Source: JAKRSE01 sp943369295 (GTDB lineage Bacteria; Armatimonadota; Fimbriimonadia; Fimbriimonadales; Fimbriimonadaceae). From it: 64,000 nucleotides of DNA. Positions 23,092 through 32,054 of the stretch are shown piece after piece. Where the stretch lies: the NCBI GenBank assembly GCA_943369295.1, contig CALRMU020000004.1:124001-188000 (forward strand), written 5' to 3'. The stretch's first letter is position 1. Each line of letters opens with the position of its first letter. The translations under genes were made by a program, and so were the position numbers. The notes below the pieces were generated by a model. That model was given only the letters and a program-made list of their open reading frames with translations, was not told the origin of the DNA and ran no database searches.

Positions 23092-23490
23092 GTGAGCCAA
23101 GAAGACGTGACCCTAATGTTCAGGGCTTTGGGAGAAACCACACGCAGAAGGATCTTCGAGTTCCTCTGCACCAAAACAGGTCCCGTAGCCTTAGATGAAT
23201 CGGGTGAAGTTCACCTCGTATCAGGCGCGACCGTTGGTGAGGTCTGCTGCCACATTACGGGCAGTGACAAGTTCAATTCTTCCATCTCCTTTCACCTTAA
23301 AGAGCTTCGACTGGCGGGGCTGATCAACGCCGAAAAGAATGGCAAGTTCATGGTCTGTTCGGTAAGGGAAGAAGGGGTCGAGGCCTTGGTGGCCTACCTT
23401 CAGACCCTGCCGCTCAAGGGACTGGACTGCTGCCCAGATCCGGCAGCGGAAGCTGAGTCTGGGATGACTCAGTCGGATGAATGCAAATGA
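23092..23490 (+). CDS. arsR: ArsR-family transcriptional regulator
   Basis: A 132-residue winged-helix repressor: LMFRALGETTRRRIFEFLC, then VGEVCCHITGS and SSISFHLKELRLAGLINAEK (recognition helix, residues 65-82). CC pairs at about residues 51-52 and 111-112 could bind arsenite. It heads the ars operon and overlaps arsD by 4 bp. Upstream, TCGATA occurs twice 10 bp apart (near 23056-23071), a possible operator. It starts at GTG 23092. Confidence 0.9.
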   Translation: MSQEDVTLMFRALGETTRRRIFEFLCTKTGPVALDESGEVHLVSGATVGEVCCHITGSDKFNSSISFHLKELRLAGLINAEKNGKFMVCSVREEGVEALVAYLQTLPLKGLDCCPDPAAEAESGMTQSDECK

Positions 23491-23858
23491 AAACTCTCAA
23501 GATTTACGATCCTCCTCTCTGCTGCCCCACCGGAGTCTGCGGACCAAGCGTGGACCCCGCCCTCACAAGAATCGCAGCTGATATTGCTTTCCTTAAGAGC
23601 AAGGATGTGGTGGTTGAAAGATTCAACTTGGCTCACCACCCGCATGCCTTTATCACGCCGGAAGTCATTGCAGAAATGGGAGCCGATGGAGAGAACCTGC
23701 CCCTGGTCTTTTTGGATGGCAAGGTGATTGCCAAGGGCCGATACCCATCACGCTACGAACTGGCTGACCTCTTTGGCCTCGAAGCTGGAGCATCTGACGC
23801 CAAACCGCGGGTCATGCTGAAAATGGCTGGCCCAGGGTCTGAAAGCGAAGGGAGCTGA
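23487..23858 (+). CDS. arsD: Arsenite metallochaperone ArsD
   Basis: A 123-residue ArsD. KTLKIYDPPLCCPTGVCGPS near the start holds the three Cys (CC and C) that pass As(III) or Sb(III) to ArsA. The later blocks NLAHHPHAFITPEVIAEM and LPLVFLDGKVIAKGRYP fit the family. ATG 23487 overlaps the arsR stop (ATGA). The C-terminal vicinal Cys pairs of some ArsD are absent. Confidence 0.95.
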   Translation: MKTLKIYDPPLCCPTGVCGPSVDPALTRIAADIAFLKSKDVVVERFNLAHHPHAFITPEVIAEMGADGENLPLVFLDGKVIAKGRYPSRYELADLFGLEAGASDAKPRVMLKMAGPGSESEGS

Positions 23859-23860
23859 TT

Positions 23861-25609
23861 GTGAACTGGACTCACGGCCTGACGACTCGGCACCTTTTCT
23901 TCACTGGCAAGGGAGGAGTCGGGAAGACTTCTTTAGCCTGCGCCACGGCTTTGAGTTTGGCAAGAGAAGGGAAGAGGACCCTGATTGTCAGCACTGACCC
24001 TGCCAGCAATCTGGATGAGGTCTTTGCGACTGAACTCGGGCCAGAACCCACTGCGATTGAGGGGATTGAGAACCTCTGGGGAGCGAATCTGGACCCCGAA
24101 GCAGCCGCGGCTGCCTATCGAGAAGTCATGGTGGCTCCCTATCGTGGGAAGCTCCCTGAGGCCCTGATTCGCAGCATGGAAGAGCAGTTTTCCGGCGCAT
24201 GCACAACAGAAATCGCAGCTTTTGATGAGTTTGTCAGGCTGCTTTCAGATGAGGTTGCGACCCACAACTTCGATTCAATCGTCTTTGATACGGCCCCGAC
24301 CGGGCACACCCTAAGGCTGCTGAGCCTTCCCAGCGCCTGGAGCGGCTACCTCAACACCACCTTCGCCGAGGCGAGCTGCCTTGGCCCCCTGGCCGGACTC
24401 ACTGAGAAGCGTGAGCAGTATGAATCGGCCCTGACCAAGCTGGCGGATGGGAACCAGACGACAGTCGTCTTAGTGGCGAGGGCAGAGAAATCCAGCCTTA
24501 AGGAGGCAGCCCGGACTCAGGTTGAGCTCGCCGACATTGGCATCAAGAACCTTCGTCTGGTGATCAATGCGGTCTATCAGCCCGAATCGCCCCAGGACAA
24601 AACCGCCAAAGCATACGCAGAAGTTGTCGCGGCTGGGCTTGATTCAATGCCGGAAACTCTGAAGGAGATTCCGCAGGATCGTGTCTCTCTGCTGCCAGGA
24701 AATGTGGTGGGGAGAGCCGCCTTGGAAGCTCTTTTGGGAAGCGACTTTGCACCTCAAGCTGGCTCGAATGCTGCGAGGCCGAGTGAAGGGATCGGACTCG
24801 AAGGGTTGGTGGAGCGGCTTGCTGCCGAGGGGCACGGAGTCGTGATGACCATGGGTAAGGGAGGAGTCGGCAAAACAACGGTCGCTGCCCTAATTGCCCG
24901 AAAATTGGCCGAAAAAGGTCACAAGGTTCTTCTAACTACAACAGATCCTGCCGGAAACATTCTGGACCTCGCTTCGGACTTTCCGGCGAACTTGACGGCC
25001 GAGCGCATTGATCCGCACGATGAGGTGAGAAAGTACACCGAAGCGGCGGTCAGCAAGGCGGCTGAAACCATGGACGAAGACGCCCTGGCTCTTCTGAAAG
25101 AAGATCTAAGGTCGCCCTGCACCGAGGAGATCGCCGTCTTCCGCGCCTTTGCCGAGGCGGTAGCGAAGGGAGAGAATGGCTTTGTCGTGATCGACACGGC
25201 CCCTACCGGCCACACGATTCTGCTCATGGACGCGACCGAGTCTTACCATCGTGAGGTGGCGCGGACCCAAAGCGACGCCCCCGAATCGGTAAAGCAGCTT
25301 CTGCCTCGACTGCGAGATCCTAGCTTTACAAAGGTCGTGCTTGTCGCATTGCCAGAACCGACCCCGGTTCATGAAGCGGCGGCATTGCAGAAAGATCTGC
25401 GGCGGGCTGGGATTGAACCCTTTGCTTGGGTGGTCAATAGATCTCTGAGCTTGGCCGGAACCGAAGAGCCTCTTCTTGCCGGAAAGGCAGCTCAGGAAGC
25501 TGGACCGATTGCTGAGGTCTATGCGCTTTCTGAAAAAGTGGCAGTGCTGCCTTGGGCGCAGTCGCCTTTGACGATCGGTTTTCGACAAGATTTGGAGGCA
25601 AAGGTATGA
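23861..25609 (+). CDS. arsA: Arsenite-transporting ATPase ArsA, two-domain form
   Basis: A 582-residue protein with two homologous ATPase halves. The P-loops are FFTGKGGVGKTSLACA (about residue 13) and MTMGKGGVGKTTVAAL (about 328), and each half has DTAPTGHT. Cys residues in SGACTTEIAAF and RSPCTEEIAVF sit where the As(III) site forms. ArsA normally powers the ArsB membrane channel. It starts at GTG 23861, two bases after arsD, and overlaps the phosphoesterase gene by 4 bp. No arsB or acr3 is nearby, so the efflux partner, if any, is elsewhere. Confidence 0.96.
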   Translation: MNWTHGLTTRHLFFTGKGGVGKTSLACATALSLAREGKRTLIVSTDPASNLDEVFATELGPEPTAIEGIENLWGANLDPEAAAAAYREVMVAPYRGKLPEALIRSMEEQFSGACTTEIAAFDEFVRLLSDEVATHNFDSIVFDTAPTGHTLRLLSLPSAWSGYLNTTFAEASCLGPLAGLTEKREQYESALTKLADGNQTTVVLVARAEKSSLKEAARTQVELADIGIKNLRLVINAVYQPESPQDKTAKAYAEVVAAGLDSMPETLKEIPQDRVSLLPGNVVGRAALEALLGSDFAPQAGSNAARPSEGIGLEGLVERLAAEGHGVVMTMGKGGVGKTTVAALIARKLAEKGHKVLLTTTDPAGNILDLASDFPANLTAERIDPHDEVRKYTEAAVSKAAETMDEDALALLKEDLRSPCTEEIAVFRAFAEAVAKGENGFVVIDTAPTGHTILLMDATESYHREVARTQSDAPESVKQLLPRLRDPSFTKVVLVALPEPTPVHEAAALQKDLRRAGIEPFAWVVNRSLSLAGTEEPLLAGKAAQEAGPIAEVYALSEKVAVLPWAQSPLTIGFRQDLEAKV

Positions 25610-26346
25610 AGAAGTACGCCATTTTCAGCGACGTTCACGCCAATCTTCCGGCGATACAAGCTGTCGCGGATGACATTAAAAGTCAGGAGTGGGATGGCGT
25701 TTTCTGCTTGGGAGACCTTGGCGGCTACGCCAGTCAGCCCAACGAAGTCCAGGCCCTGATTCAGGCGGAAGAGTGGCCGACCATTCTTGGAAATTACGAT
25801 GAGGGAGTGGGGTTCAACCGCGATGACTGCGGGTGTCAATACACCAAACCCTTCGATATCGAAATGTCCAACACCTCCTTCCTTTGGACGAGGTCGGCGA
25901 CTACAGATGAATCTAAAGAGTGGCTAAGGGCTTTGCCGCGTGAGATCCGGTTTGAAGCTGAGGGGCTGAGGGTTCTGCTCTGTCACGGTTCTCCCCGTTC
26001 GACGACGGAATACCTTTTTGAGAATCGATCAGATGGATTTTTGAAGCAGTTTGTCGAAGGCGGATCAGACGACGCGAAGGCGGATGTGATCCTCTTTGGT
26101 CACACTCATGTGCCTTATCACAAGGTTGTTGAAGGAGTGCACTTTATCAACACAGGTTCGGTAGGACGCCCGAAAGATGGCGATCCTCGGGCCGGCTATT
26201 CAGTTCTGACTTTGGATGGTGGGGAAGTCTCTTGGCACCAGGTGAGGGTCGAGTACGACGTGGAACTGGCCTGCTCAAGATTGATTGAGGCAGGTTTGCC
26301 GGAATACTTTGCTGAGTATCTGAGAAAGGCTGGCCAGGTGGCGTAA
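25606..26346 (+). CDS. Metallophosphoesterase (YfcE/ApaH-like) in the ars operon
   Basis: A 246-residue calcineurin-like phosphoesterase. Motifs in order: MKKYAIFSDVHANLPA (DxH), CLGDLGGYASQ (GDxxG), LGNYDEGVG (GNxD, with Tyr for the usual His), LLCHGSPR and LFGHTHVPYH (GHxH). It binds two metals and could hydrolyse phosphomonoesters or diesters, including nucleotides. ATG 25606 overlaps the arsA stop (ATGA), so it is translated with the ars genes. The insert FNRDDCGCQYTKPF has two Cys near the active-site region. The substrate is unknown. Confidence 0.92.
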   Translation: MKKYAIFSDVHANLPAIQAVADDIKSQEWDGVFCLGDLGGYASQPNEVQALIQAEEWPTILGNYDEGVGFNRDDCGCQYTKPFDIEMSNTSFLWTRSATTDESKEWLRALPREIRFEAEGLRVLLCHGSPRSTTEYLFENRSDGFLKQFVEGGSDDAKADVILFGHTHVPYHKVVEGVHFINTGSVGRPKDGDPRAGYSVLTLDGGEVSWHQVRVEYDVELACSRLIEAGLPEYFAEYLRKAGQVA

Positions 26347-26425
26347 CCAAAATCATTTGGCCGTATTGCTGCCAGGATGAAAACTGACGTCTCTTGGTCT
26401 ATGCTTTAGACCAGAGCTTGTTCTT

Positions 26426-29011
26426 ATGCTTGCCGCCTTTCTTGCTTCTGCTCTTGGTCAGGCTTCCGGGATCCCTTTGGATGTGGTTCTGGATAGATCG
26501 GCGAACCTTAGGGTCTCTGAAGAAGGCGAACCCATCTGCACCATTGGCTTTCAGCTCTTTAGAACAGGCTGGGCGCAGCACACCCCAACCCAAGCTGAAA
26601 ATGGCCAGGGCAACCCCACCACAGCCCAACTGAACTGGCCTGGGGGGAGCGCGGTGGTTGTCGGTCAGGTGACTCAGGTAGCAAGCGGTCTGCAGTTCAC
26701 TGTGACGGCTACCCCGAATGCAGATGTCGGGACGGAAACCACCTGCCTCGGCACCTACCTTCCTACTTCTCGTTGGGGAGGCTCGACGGCTTATGTCGAT
26801 GGCGTTTCCTATCCGATTCCCGAAGTTTATGGCGGAAATGCATGGCCCTTCGGAGGAAATGCTCGAACCCTGAGAATGGTGAAGGGGGACCTGGAAATCA
26901 CCATAGAGGGGGCGACAACCAGGGGAAGCCTTCTGCAGGATTCTAGGCAATGGGGTCCTAACCTAGACTGGCGCTACGGCAGCCAAGGAGGCACGTGGAC
27001 CAACGGCACCCAGCGCAGCTACACGGTAACCCTAAGGAGCAGCCGCACCATGAACTTTGCGACTCAGGCTCCCTTTACCATTACGGCAGGGCCAGATTGG
27101 GCAGCTTTAGAGAACCCCCTGAATGTCGTCAGTGGATCTGCTTTGGATTGGGCTCCTAAAGCGACAAGGCCCGCAGGGCATAAGGGATGGGTTCAAGTCG
27201 CAGGTGACAGATTCGTTTTTGAAAATGACCCAACTCCCCAAAGGTTTTACGGAGCGAATCTTTGTTTTTCTGCCTGCTATCTAAGCAAAAAGGAGGCTGA
27301 TGTTCTGGCCCAAAGACTTCAGAGAATGGGCTACAACTCGGTTAGGCTGCACCATTATGATGTTGATCTATCTGGTGGTTGGACCACTGAAGGGGCTTCT
27401 TCAACCAATCTCACACCAGCGAGGCTGGATCAACTTCATTACTTGATGGCGGCATTGAAAAAGCGAGGCCTTTACATTGCCATTGATCTCTTCACGATTC
27501 GGCAGATTAGGAATAACGAGATTCTGCCAGGGATTCTTGGAATGGATGAATACAAGGCTCTGCAGTTGGTTCATCAAGGGGCAAGGAATAACTGGCTGGC
27601 CTTCGCCACGAATCTGCTGGATTCCACGAACCCTTACACTGGTTTGAAGCTGAAAGATGATCCTGCTCTGGCTTGGATCTGCCTTGTTAACGAGAACAAC
27701 CAAGGAAGCGCGGCAAGGGATCTTCCAGTAAGAACTCAGACCCTGTTCAATCAGGCTTGGCAGGCAGCCGGCAACACGGGAAACTGGACTTACACTACCG
27801 ATCAAGGAGCAAGATTTGGCGCTGAACTTCATGCTCAAGCCTATGCCTGGATGAAGACTCGGCTGAGAAACTTGGGGGTCAAGGCTCTGCTGACTGATGT
27901 GAACGGCTGGTGGGATCAGAGAGCCTTAGCCAGCCATCGAAACAATTTAGATTTTGTAGACAACCATTGGTATTGGGATCATCCCATCTTCCTCGGAACA
28001 TCTAACTGGCAGATTCCATCACGCGGAGCGAATGGCGGCGGCATGGCCACAAAAGCTCTCGGGGGAAGTCTGCAGAACTTGGCCCTGACTCGGGTTGCTG
28101 GCAAGCCCTTTATGGTGAGTGAGTTTAACTTTACGGCACCCAATAGATTTAGAGGAGAAGGGGGCCTGCTGATAGGGGCGGTGGCTGCCAGGCAGGATTG
28201 GGATTCTGCCTTTAGGTTTGCCTGGTCTCACGCATCTTCCACTCTCTTTAATCCCGAACCCTTTGACTACTTTAATGCTCAATCTGACCCCGCCCTGCTA
28301 GCCAGCGAAAGGGCCATTATCAGCCTCTTCTTAAGGAGGGATCTTGAACCTGCCTCTGATCAGGGAATCTTGTGGGTGGACCCAAATGGGGCAGGGGCTG
28401 CTTCTGGCTTCGATGCTCCGATGAAGAGTCAGCTTTTTGGCCGACGCCTTTTCTCCTCAACTACCATAGGAGGGAATGGCGATCTGGGGGCTCCGTCTGG
28501 TTCTCAGCCTGTGACTCTGGATCAGACCAGAGGGATTCTGACGGTCAACTCTCCCCGCACTCTCGGCTTCTTAGCTCCTGTCGGGGCGAGTGTGACTGCT
28601 GGCGGCTTGAGCGGAGTCTTTTTAGGACACCGTGGCGCGCTTTGGATTTCGACCCTAGACGAGAGGACTGTGGCTCAGAGCCGTCGGATGCTAGTGACCT
28701 TTATCACCGATATTCAGAACACCAACATTCGCTATTCGGGGCCGGATCGCGATGTGGTTGAAGACTGGGGCACAACCCCTCATTTGGTGCGGGTTGGGTC
28801 GGCTATGGTCACCTTAACGGTGGATAACCCGGCTGGGGTCAAGGTCTACCGCTTGGACATGGCAGGGAACAGGGGGGCAGAAGTCGCCGTGACCACAACT
28901 GCGACGACGGTCAGCTTCAACGTCACCAACTCTGGCGCAGGCGGGGCGACCCTCTATCATGAAATTGTGAAGGGGGGCGATGACCCCGGCTACGTGAGAG
29001 GGATTCCTTAA
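26426..29011 (+). CDS. Secreted GH5-like glycoside hydrolase
   Basis: An 861-residue secreted protein (signal MLAAFLASALGQASG). Residues 20-225 form a beta-rich domain. From about 260 a clan GH-A barrel is seen: RFYGANLCFSACYLSKKE, RMGYNSVRLHHYDVD, PALAWICLVNENNQGS (acid/base Glu, about 415) and KPFMVSEFNFTAP (nucleophile Glu, about 565). C-terminal beta domains follow. This is the arrangement of GH5-like or GH42-like enzymes on beta-linked polysaccharides; the exact specificity is unclear. It is alone, 80 bp after the ars operon. Confidence 0.85.
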   Translation: MLAAFLASALGQASGIPLDVVLDRSANLRVSEEGEPICTIGFQLFRTGWAQHTPTQAENGQGNPTTAQLNWPGGSAVVVGQVTQVASGLQFTVTATPNADVGTETTCLGTYLPTSRWGGSTAYVDGVSYPIPEVYGGNAWPFGGNARTLRMVKGDLEITIEGATTRGSLLQDSRQWGPNLDWRYGSQGGTWTNGTQRSYTVTLRSSRTMNFATQAPFTITAGPDWAALENPLNVVSGSALDWAPKATRPAGHKGWVQVAGDRFVFENDPTPQRFYGANLCFSACYLSKKEADVLAQRLQRMGYNSVRLHHYDVDLSGGWTTEGASSTNLTPARLDQLHYLMAALKKRGLYIAIDLFTIRQIRNNEILPGILGMDEYKALQLVHQGARNNWLAFATNLLDSTNPYTGLKLKDDPALAWICLVNENNQGSAARDLPVRTQTLFNQAWQAAGNTGNWTYTTDQGARFGAELHAQAYAWMKTRLRNLGVKALLTDVNGWWDQRALASHRNNLDFVDNHWYWDHPIFLGTSNWQIPSRGANGGGMATKALGGSLQNLALTRVAGKPFMVSEFNFTAPNRFRGEGGLLIGAVAARQDWDSAFRFAWSHASSTLFNPEPFDYFNAQSDPALLASERAIISLFLRRDLEPASDQGILWVDPNGAGAASGFDAPMKSQLFGRRLFSSTTIGGNGDLGAPSGSQPVTLDQTRGILTVNSPRTLGFLAPVGASVTAGGLSGVFLGHRGALWISTLDERTVAQSRRMLVTFITDIQNTNIRYSGPDRDVVEDWGTTPHLVRVGSAMVTLTVDNPAGVKVYRLDMAGNRGAEVAVTTTATTVSFNVTNSGAGGATLYHEIVKGGDDPGYVRGIP

Positions 29012-29143
29012 ATGAACACCCCATATCCTGTCTAAAGAACCATGGACAGTAGAAACAACGACTTGCACATTGTTAGCTGTTAGTCCATGATGCTGATTGT
29101 AAGGGAAAGACTGCAGAGTTCTGCACTTTCTTTAGGCAGAGAA

Positions 29144-29344
29144 ATGGGATTCATTCAACGCAACATTTTGGCTAGTTCTGTGATCGTATTTGTGATCGGA
29201 GCAGCCGCTGTTTTGATCGGAACCTTTGGAAATGAACTGCTTGGAACAGGCCGTAGAAGGCAAAGATGGCAGAAGCTGGACGATGATCTTGATGAAGCCT
29301 TAGCTCATTCGATGAACGCCAGCGATTCAACTGCCAAGTTCTGA
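29144..29344 (+). CDS. Small membrane protein of unknown function
   Basis: A 66-residue protein starting MGFIQRNILASSVIVFVIGA with one membrane helix, then a charged tail (RRRQRWQKLDDDLDEALAHS). A longer frame from ATG 29087 adds 19 residues. It sits in front of the CsbD gene and may be part of the same stress-related set; this is an inference from position only. Confidence 0.5.
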   Translation: MGFIQRNILASSVIVFVIGAAAVLIGTFGNELLGTGRRRQRWQKLDDDLDEALAHSMNASDSTAKF

Positions 29345-29472
29345 GGAGAAGCAGCCTTAGGCACTATTCTCAGCCCAAGAATAACACTTAGATAGCAGCT
29401 CCTCACTATAGACCAAGAATGGGCGCAGTGGAATTGTGAGCCACAGATCAATGCCCCTTAAAGGATAAAAAA

Positions 29473-29682
29473 ATGAATTGGAACATGATTGAAGGAAAGT
29501 GGAAAGAAACGATGGGCAGTGCTCGTCAGAAGTGGGGTGACCTTACTGATGACGAACTGACTGAAGTTGCTGGAAAGAAAGAGAAGCTGGAAGGCTTGAT
29601 TCAGCACAAGTACGGCGTTACTCAAGAAGCTGCTTCTAAACAGATTGATGACTGGGCCGGAAAGCTGAAAGAGAAGCTCTAG
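29473..29682 (+). CDS. CsbD-like stress protein
   Basis: A 69-residue CsbD protein: MNWNMIEGKWKETMGSARQK, WGDLTDDELTEVAGKKEKLE, then IQHKYGVTQEAA. The family is small, helical and induced by general stress in several bacteria; its biochemical role is unknown. AAAGGAT precedes the start and a terminator follows. Confidence 0.93.
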   Translation: MNWNMIEGKWKETMGSARQKWGDLTDDELTEVAGKKEKLEGLIQHKYGVTQEAASKQIDDWAGKLKEKL

Positions 29683-29725
29683 CCTCAACTCCGCCTCGCG
29701 CACCCACACACATCCTCACAGACAC

Positions 29726-29760
29726 ACTGGCTCAACCTTTTGGTTGGGCCGGTGTTTTGT
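29726..29760 (+). terminator. Terminator of the CsbD gene
   Basis: ACTGGCTCAACC pairs with GGTTGGGCCGGT (12 bp with wobble pairs, TTTT loop), then GTTTTGTTT. Confidence 0.85.
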
Positions 29761-30011
29761 TTGGGAATACGCTCGTTTCAACGCCCTGCCCCATTTGTTC
29801 CCATTAACTGAAAGGCACAAATGACCGAACCAGAAACTGCCCCTGCTCGCTAAGAGCTCGTCGAATGCTCTGGTAGTTTTTCAACAGGCGCTTATTCAGT
29901 TTTCGGCGGGAGTGGTGAAGTTGAGCACTCGCCATGGGCAGTGGCTAAGGGCAATTCTTAGTCGTGGGTGGTAGTATTGGCGCTGAGCCGTGCGGGCTAG
30001 AGAGAAGACCA
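29761..30011. other. Intergenic region without a recognised gene
   Basis: Apart from the CsbD terminator just before it, nothing is recognised here. A ten-codon ATG frame at 29821 has no support. The promoter of the next gene should lie near its right end. Confidence 0.5.
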
Positions 30012-30686
30012 ATGTCAGCATATCAAACGATTGCTATCGATCAGGAAGCGTTCTTCACTTTCCTACAAAACCCATCCCCAGCCCTGCTTGAGAAGTTTGT
30101 CAAAGCACTTTCTTCGAATGATGACGCCAATGATTTCTTCGAAGAAGCCCCTCCTGTGTGGTCAGCCGATCCGATCGGTTGGGTGACTCAGCGATTAAGC
30201 CATGGTGATTGGTACGGGGATTTATCAGAAGGTGAGGCCATGGCTTGGGATTCAGCTATTGGCAGCATGTGGTCGCAATTTAAGCCAACAAGTACAGTGC
30301 AGCCTACCGAACATGGAGCAATTCACCATCACATTTTTGAACTTGCAGAGGAAATGTTTGAAGGGGATCGAGCAGCCCACCAAATGCTTCGAATGACTCC
30401 CTATCGCTATCATGGACTTGCAGAGGAGATTGAGAAGGCTGAGCCCTACGATAGGATTTATTGGCCCACTCATGCCATGTTAGATGCGGAGCAGCTGTCT
30501 TTGCTGGAACAAGATCTTTTGGAGTTTCAGTCGCAGCTTACAGATTATGAAATCTCATCCTCAGACATCTTTAACTCTATTGATGAACGGCGTAGTGAGG
30601 CTCAATCGGAGTCGAACGAGCTTCTGAAGTACATTGGCAGACTTAAAGCAGCCAAGGCAATCTGGTACGCCCGCATCGATTCTTAA
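30012..30686 (+). CDS. Hypothetical protein
   Basis: A 224-residue soluble, acidic protein: MSAYQTIAIDQEAFFTFLQN, then SADPIGWVTQRLSHGDWYGD and a long helical C-terminus (IFNSIDERRSEAQSESNELL). It lacks signal peptide and membrane segments and has no family that can be named with confidence. A C-terminal coiled coil is likely. ATG 30012 follows GAGAAG; an upstream frame adds 16 poor-quality residues. Confidence 0.65.
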   Translation: MSAYQTIAIDQEAFFTFLQNPSPALLEKFVKALSSNDDANDFFEEAPPVWSADPIGWVTQRLSHGDWYGDLSEGEAMAWDSAIGSMWSQFKPTSTVQPTEHGAIHHHIFELAEEMFEGDRAAHQMLRMTPYRYHGLAEEIEKAEPYDRIYWPTHAMLDAEQLSLLEQDLLEFQSQLTDYEISSSDIFNSIDERRSEAQSESNELLKYIGRLKAAKAIWYARIDS

Positions 30687-30881
30687 GTAGTTTTTGCCTC
30701 TTTTTTGTAGTCAGCACGGCGAGATGCAGAAGGTTTAAACTTTTGGAGGTCCAGGCGGGAGATCCCGATTCGCCCCAGGGGCTCATTGCCCTTACTCCGT
30801 TCGGCGGGATGAACTTCTCGCCTCCATCCTAGGAGTTAATTTGCACTGAAGAACATCCTTCGGACATCCTCCAGTACAAAT

Positions 30882-30966
30882 TGGTGGGCAAGGAGAGACT
30901 CGAACTCTCACGTATCGCTACGCTGGAACCTAAATCCAGTGCGTCTACCAATTCCGCCACTCGCCC
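30882..30966 (-). tRNA. tRNA-Leu (anticodon UAG)
   Basis: On the minus strand GGGCGAG pairs with CTTGCCC as the acceptor stem, followed by discriminator A and an encoded CCA. TGGCGGAATTGGTAGACGC is the D-arm, CTGGA-TTTAGGT-TCCAG is the anticodon arm with UAG, then a long variable arm, and GAGAG-TTCGAGT-CTCTC is the T-arm. The class II shape and identity bases fit leucine. It decodes CUA and probably other CUN codons. Confidence 0.97.
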
Positions 30967-31035
30967 AGGAAACAGCAAGGATACCACCGCATGGGAGGGA
31001 GTTTGAGTCTGAAGGCGGGAGAGAGGCGGCAAAGA

Positions 31036-32019
31036 TTAGGCCAGATTCTCCAGCGAGACTCCCTGCTCAGCGGCCTGCTGCAGAACCAGCCAAGGGTCGG
31101 CGTTTCCGCCAGAGAAGACCACGGCCACCCGTTTGCCCTTTACATCAACCTTGCCTTCCCAAATGGCTGCCATAGCCAAGGCACCGGTCGGCTCGATAAA
31201 GGTCTTCATGCGAGTCCAGGTAAAGAGAGTGCATTCCATTAAGGCTTTGTCAGAAACCGAAGTCATTCCGGCCACTTCGCGTTGAATGATTTTGAAGTTC
31301 ACCTCACCCAAGTAGGGGGTCATTGCCCCGTCTGCGACGGTTTTGGGGTTCTCAACTTTCTGAATCGTGCCAGTGGCAAAGCTTCGGCAGCCATCGTCGC
31401 CAGCGTCTGGTTCAACTCCCCAGACTTGGGCATTCGGCTGAATGCCGTGAACTCCAATCGCTGTCCCACTCAGAAGTCCGCCGCCGCCGCAGCAGACCAA
31501 AACAAGGTCGAGATCGGGGACTTCCTGAGCGATCTCCAGCCCGACTGATCCTGCTCCTGCGACGATATTCGGGTGGTCGTAAGGCGGAATTAGGGTCAGG
31601 CCACGCTCCGCAACAATCTGCTGGCCCAGAGCTTCTCGGCTCGTTTCGTCTCGGATGTAAAGAATCACCTCGGCGCCATAGCCTTCGGTCGCGGCTTTCT
31701 TTACGGCTGGGGCATCATCTGGCATCACAACGGTGATAGGGATTCCCATTTCTCGGCCCGCCCTTGCCAGGGCCTGAGCGTGGTTGCCGCTGCTGAAGGT
31801 AAGGACTCCTTTGGCCTTCTGCTCATCTGTCAGGCGGAGCAGGGAATGGGTGGCTCCGCGGAACTTAAATGACCCAGTTTTCTGAAAGCACTCAGCTTTG
31901 AAAAACGCCTCACATCCAAATCTCTGGTTGAAGATGGATGAAGTGAGAAGGGGTGTCCGGTTGATCCGGCCCGAAATCAGCTCGGCAGCAGCTTGGACGT
32001 GAGAAAAATCAACCGACAC
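31036..32019 (-). CDS. PLP-dependent threonine/serine dehydratase family protein
   Basis: A 327-residue fold-type II PLP enzyme. KTGSFKFRGATHSLL (about residue 48) carries the Schiff-base lysine, FSSGNHAQALA the substrate loop, and CCGGGGLLSG the phosphate cup. The size without an ACT domain fits catabolic threonine dehydratase or serine racemase. It converts threonine to 2-oxobutanoate or serine to pyruvate; which applies cannot be told. It lies 35 bp after the first secreted paralogue gene. Confidence 0.92.
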   Translation of the reverse strand: MSVDFSHVQAAAELISGRINRTPLLTSSIFNQRFGCEAFFKAECFQKTGSFKFRGATHSLLRLTDEQKAKGVLTFSSGNHAQALARAGREMGIPITVVMPDDAPAVKKAATEGYGAEVILYIRDETSREALGQQIVAERGLTLIPPYDHPNIVAGAGSVGLEIAQEVPDLDLVLVCCGGGGLLSGTAIGVHGIQPNAQVWGVEPDAGDDGCRSFATGTIQKVENPKTVADGAMTPYLGEVNFKIIQREVAGMTSVSDKALMECTLFTWTRMKTFIEPTGALAMAAIWEGKVDVKGKRVAVVFSGGNADPWLVLQQAAEQGVSLENLA

Positions 32020-32054
32020 AGTCCCTCTATTCTAGTCCAGAGAATGGCTGGTGA

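Noticed and set aside
29821..29853. Ten-codon ATG frame after the CsbD terminator
   Set aside because: Too short, without ribosome-binding site or neighbours that would support a leader peptide.
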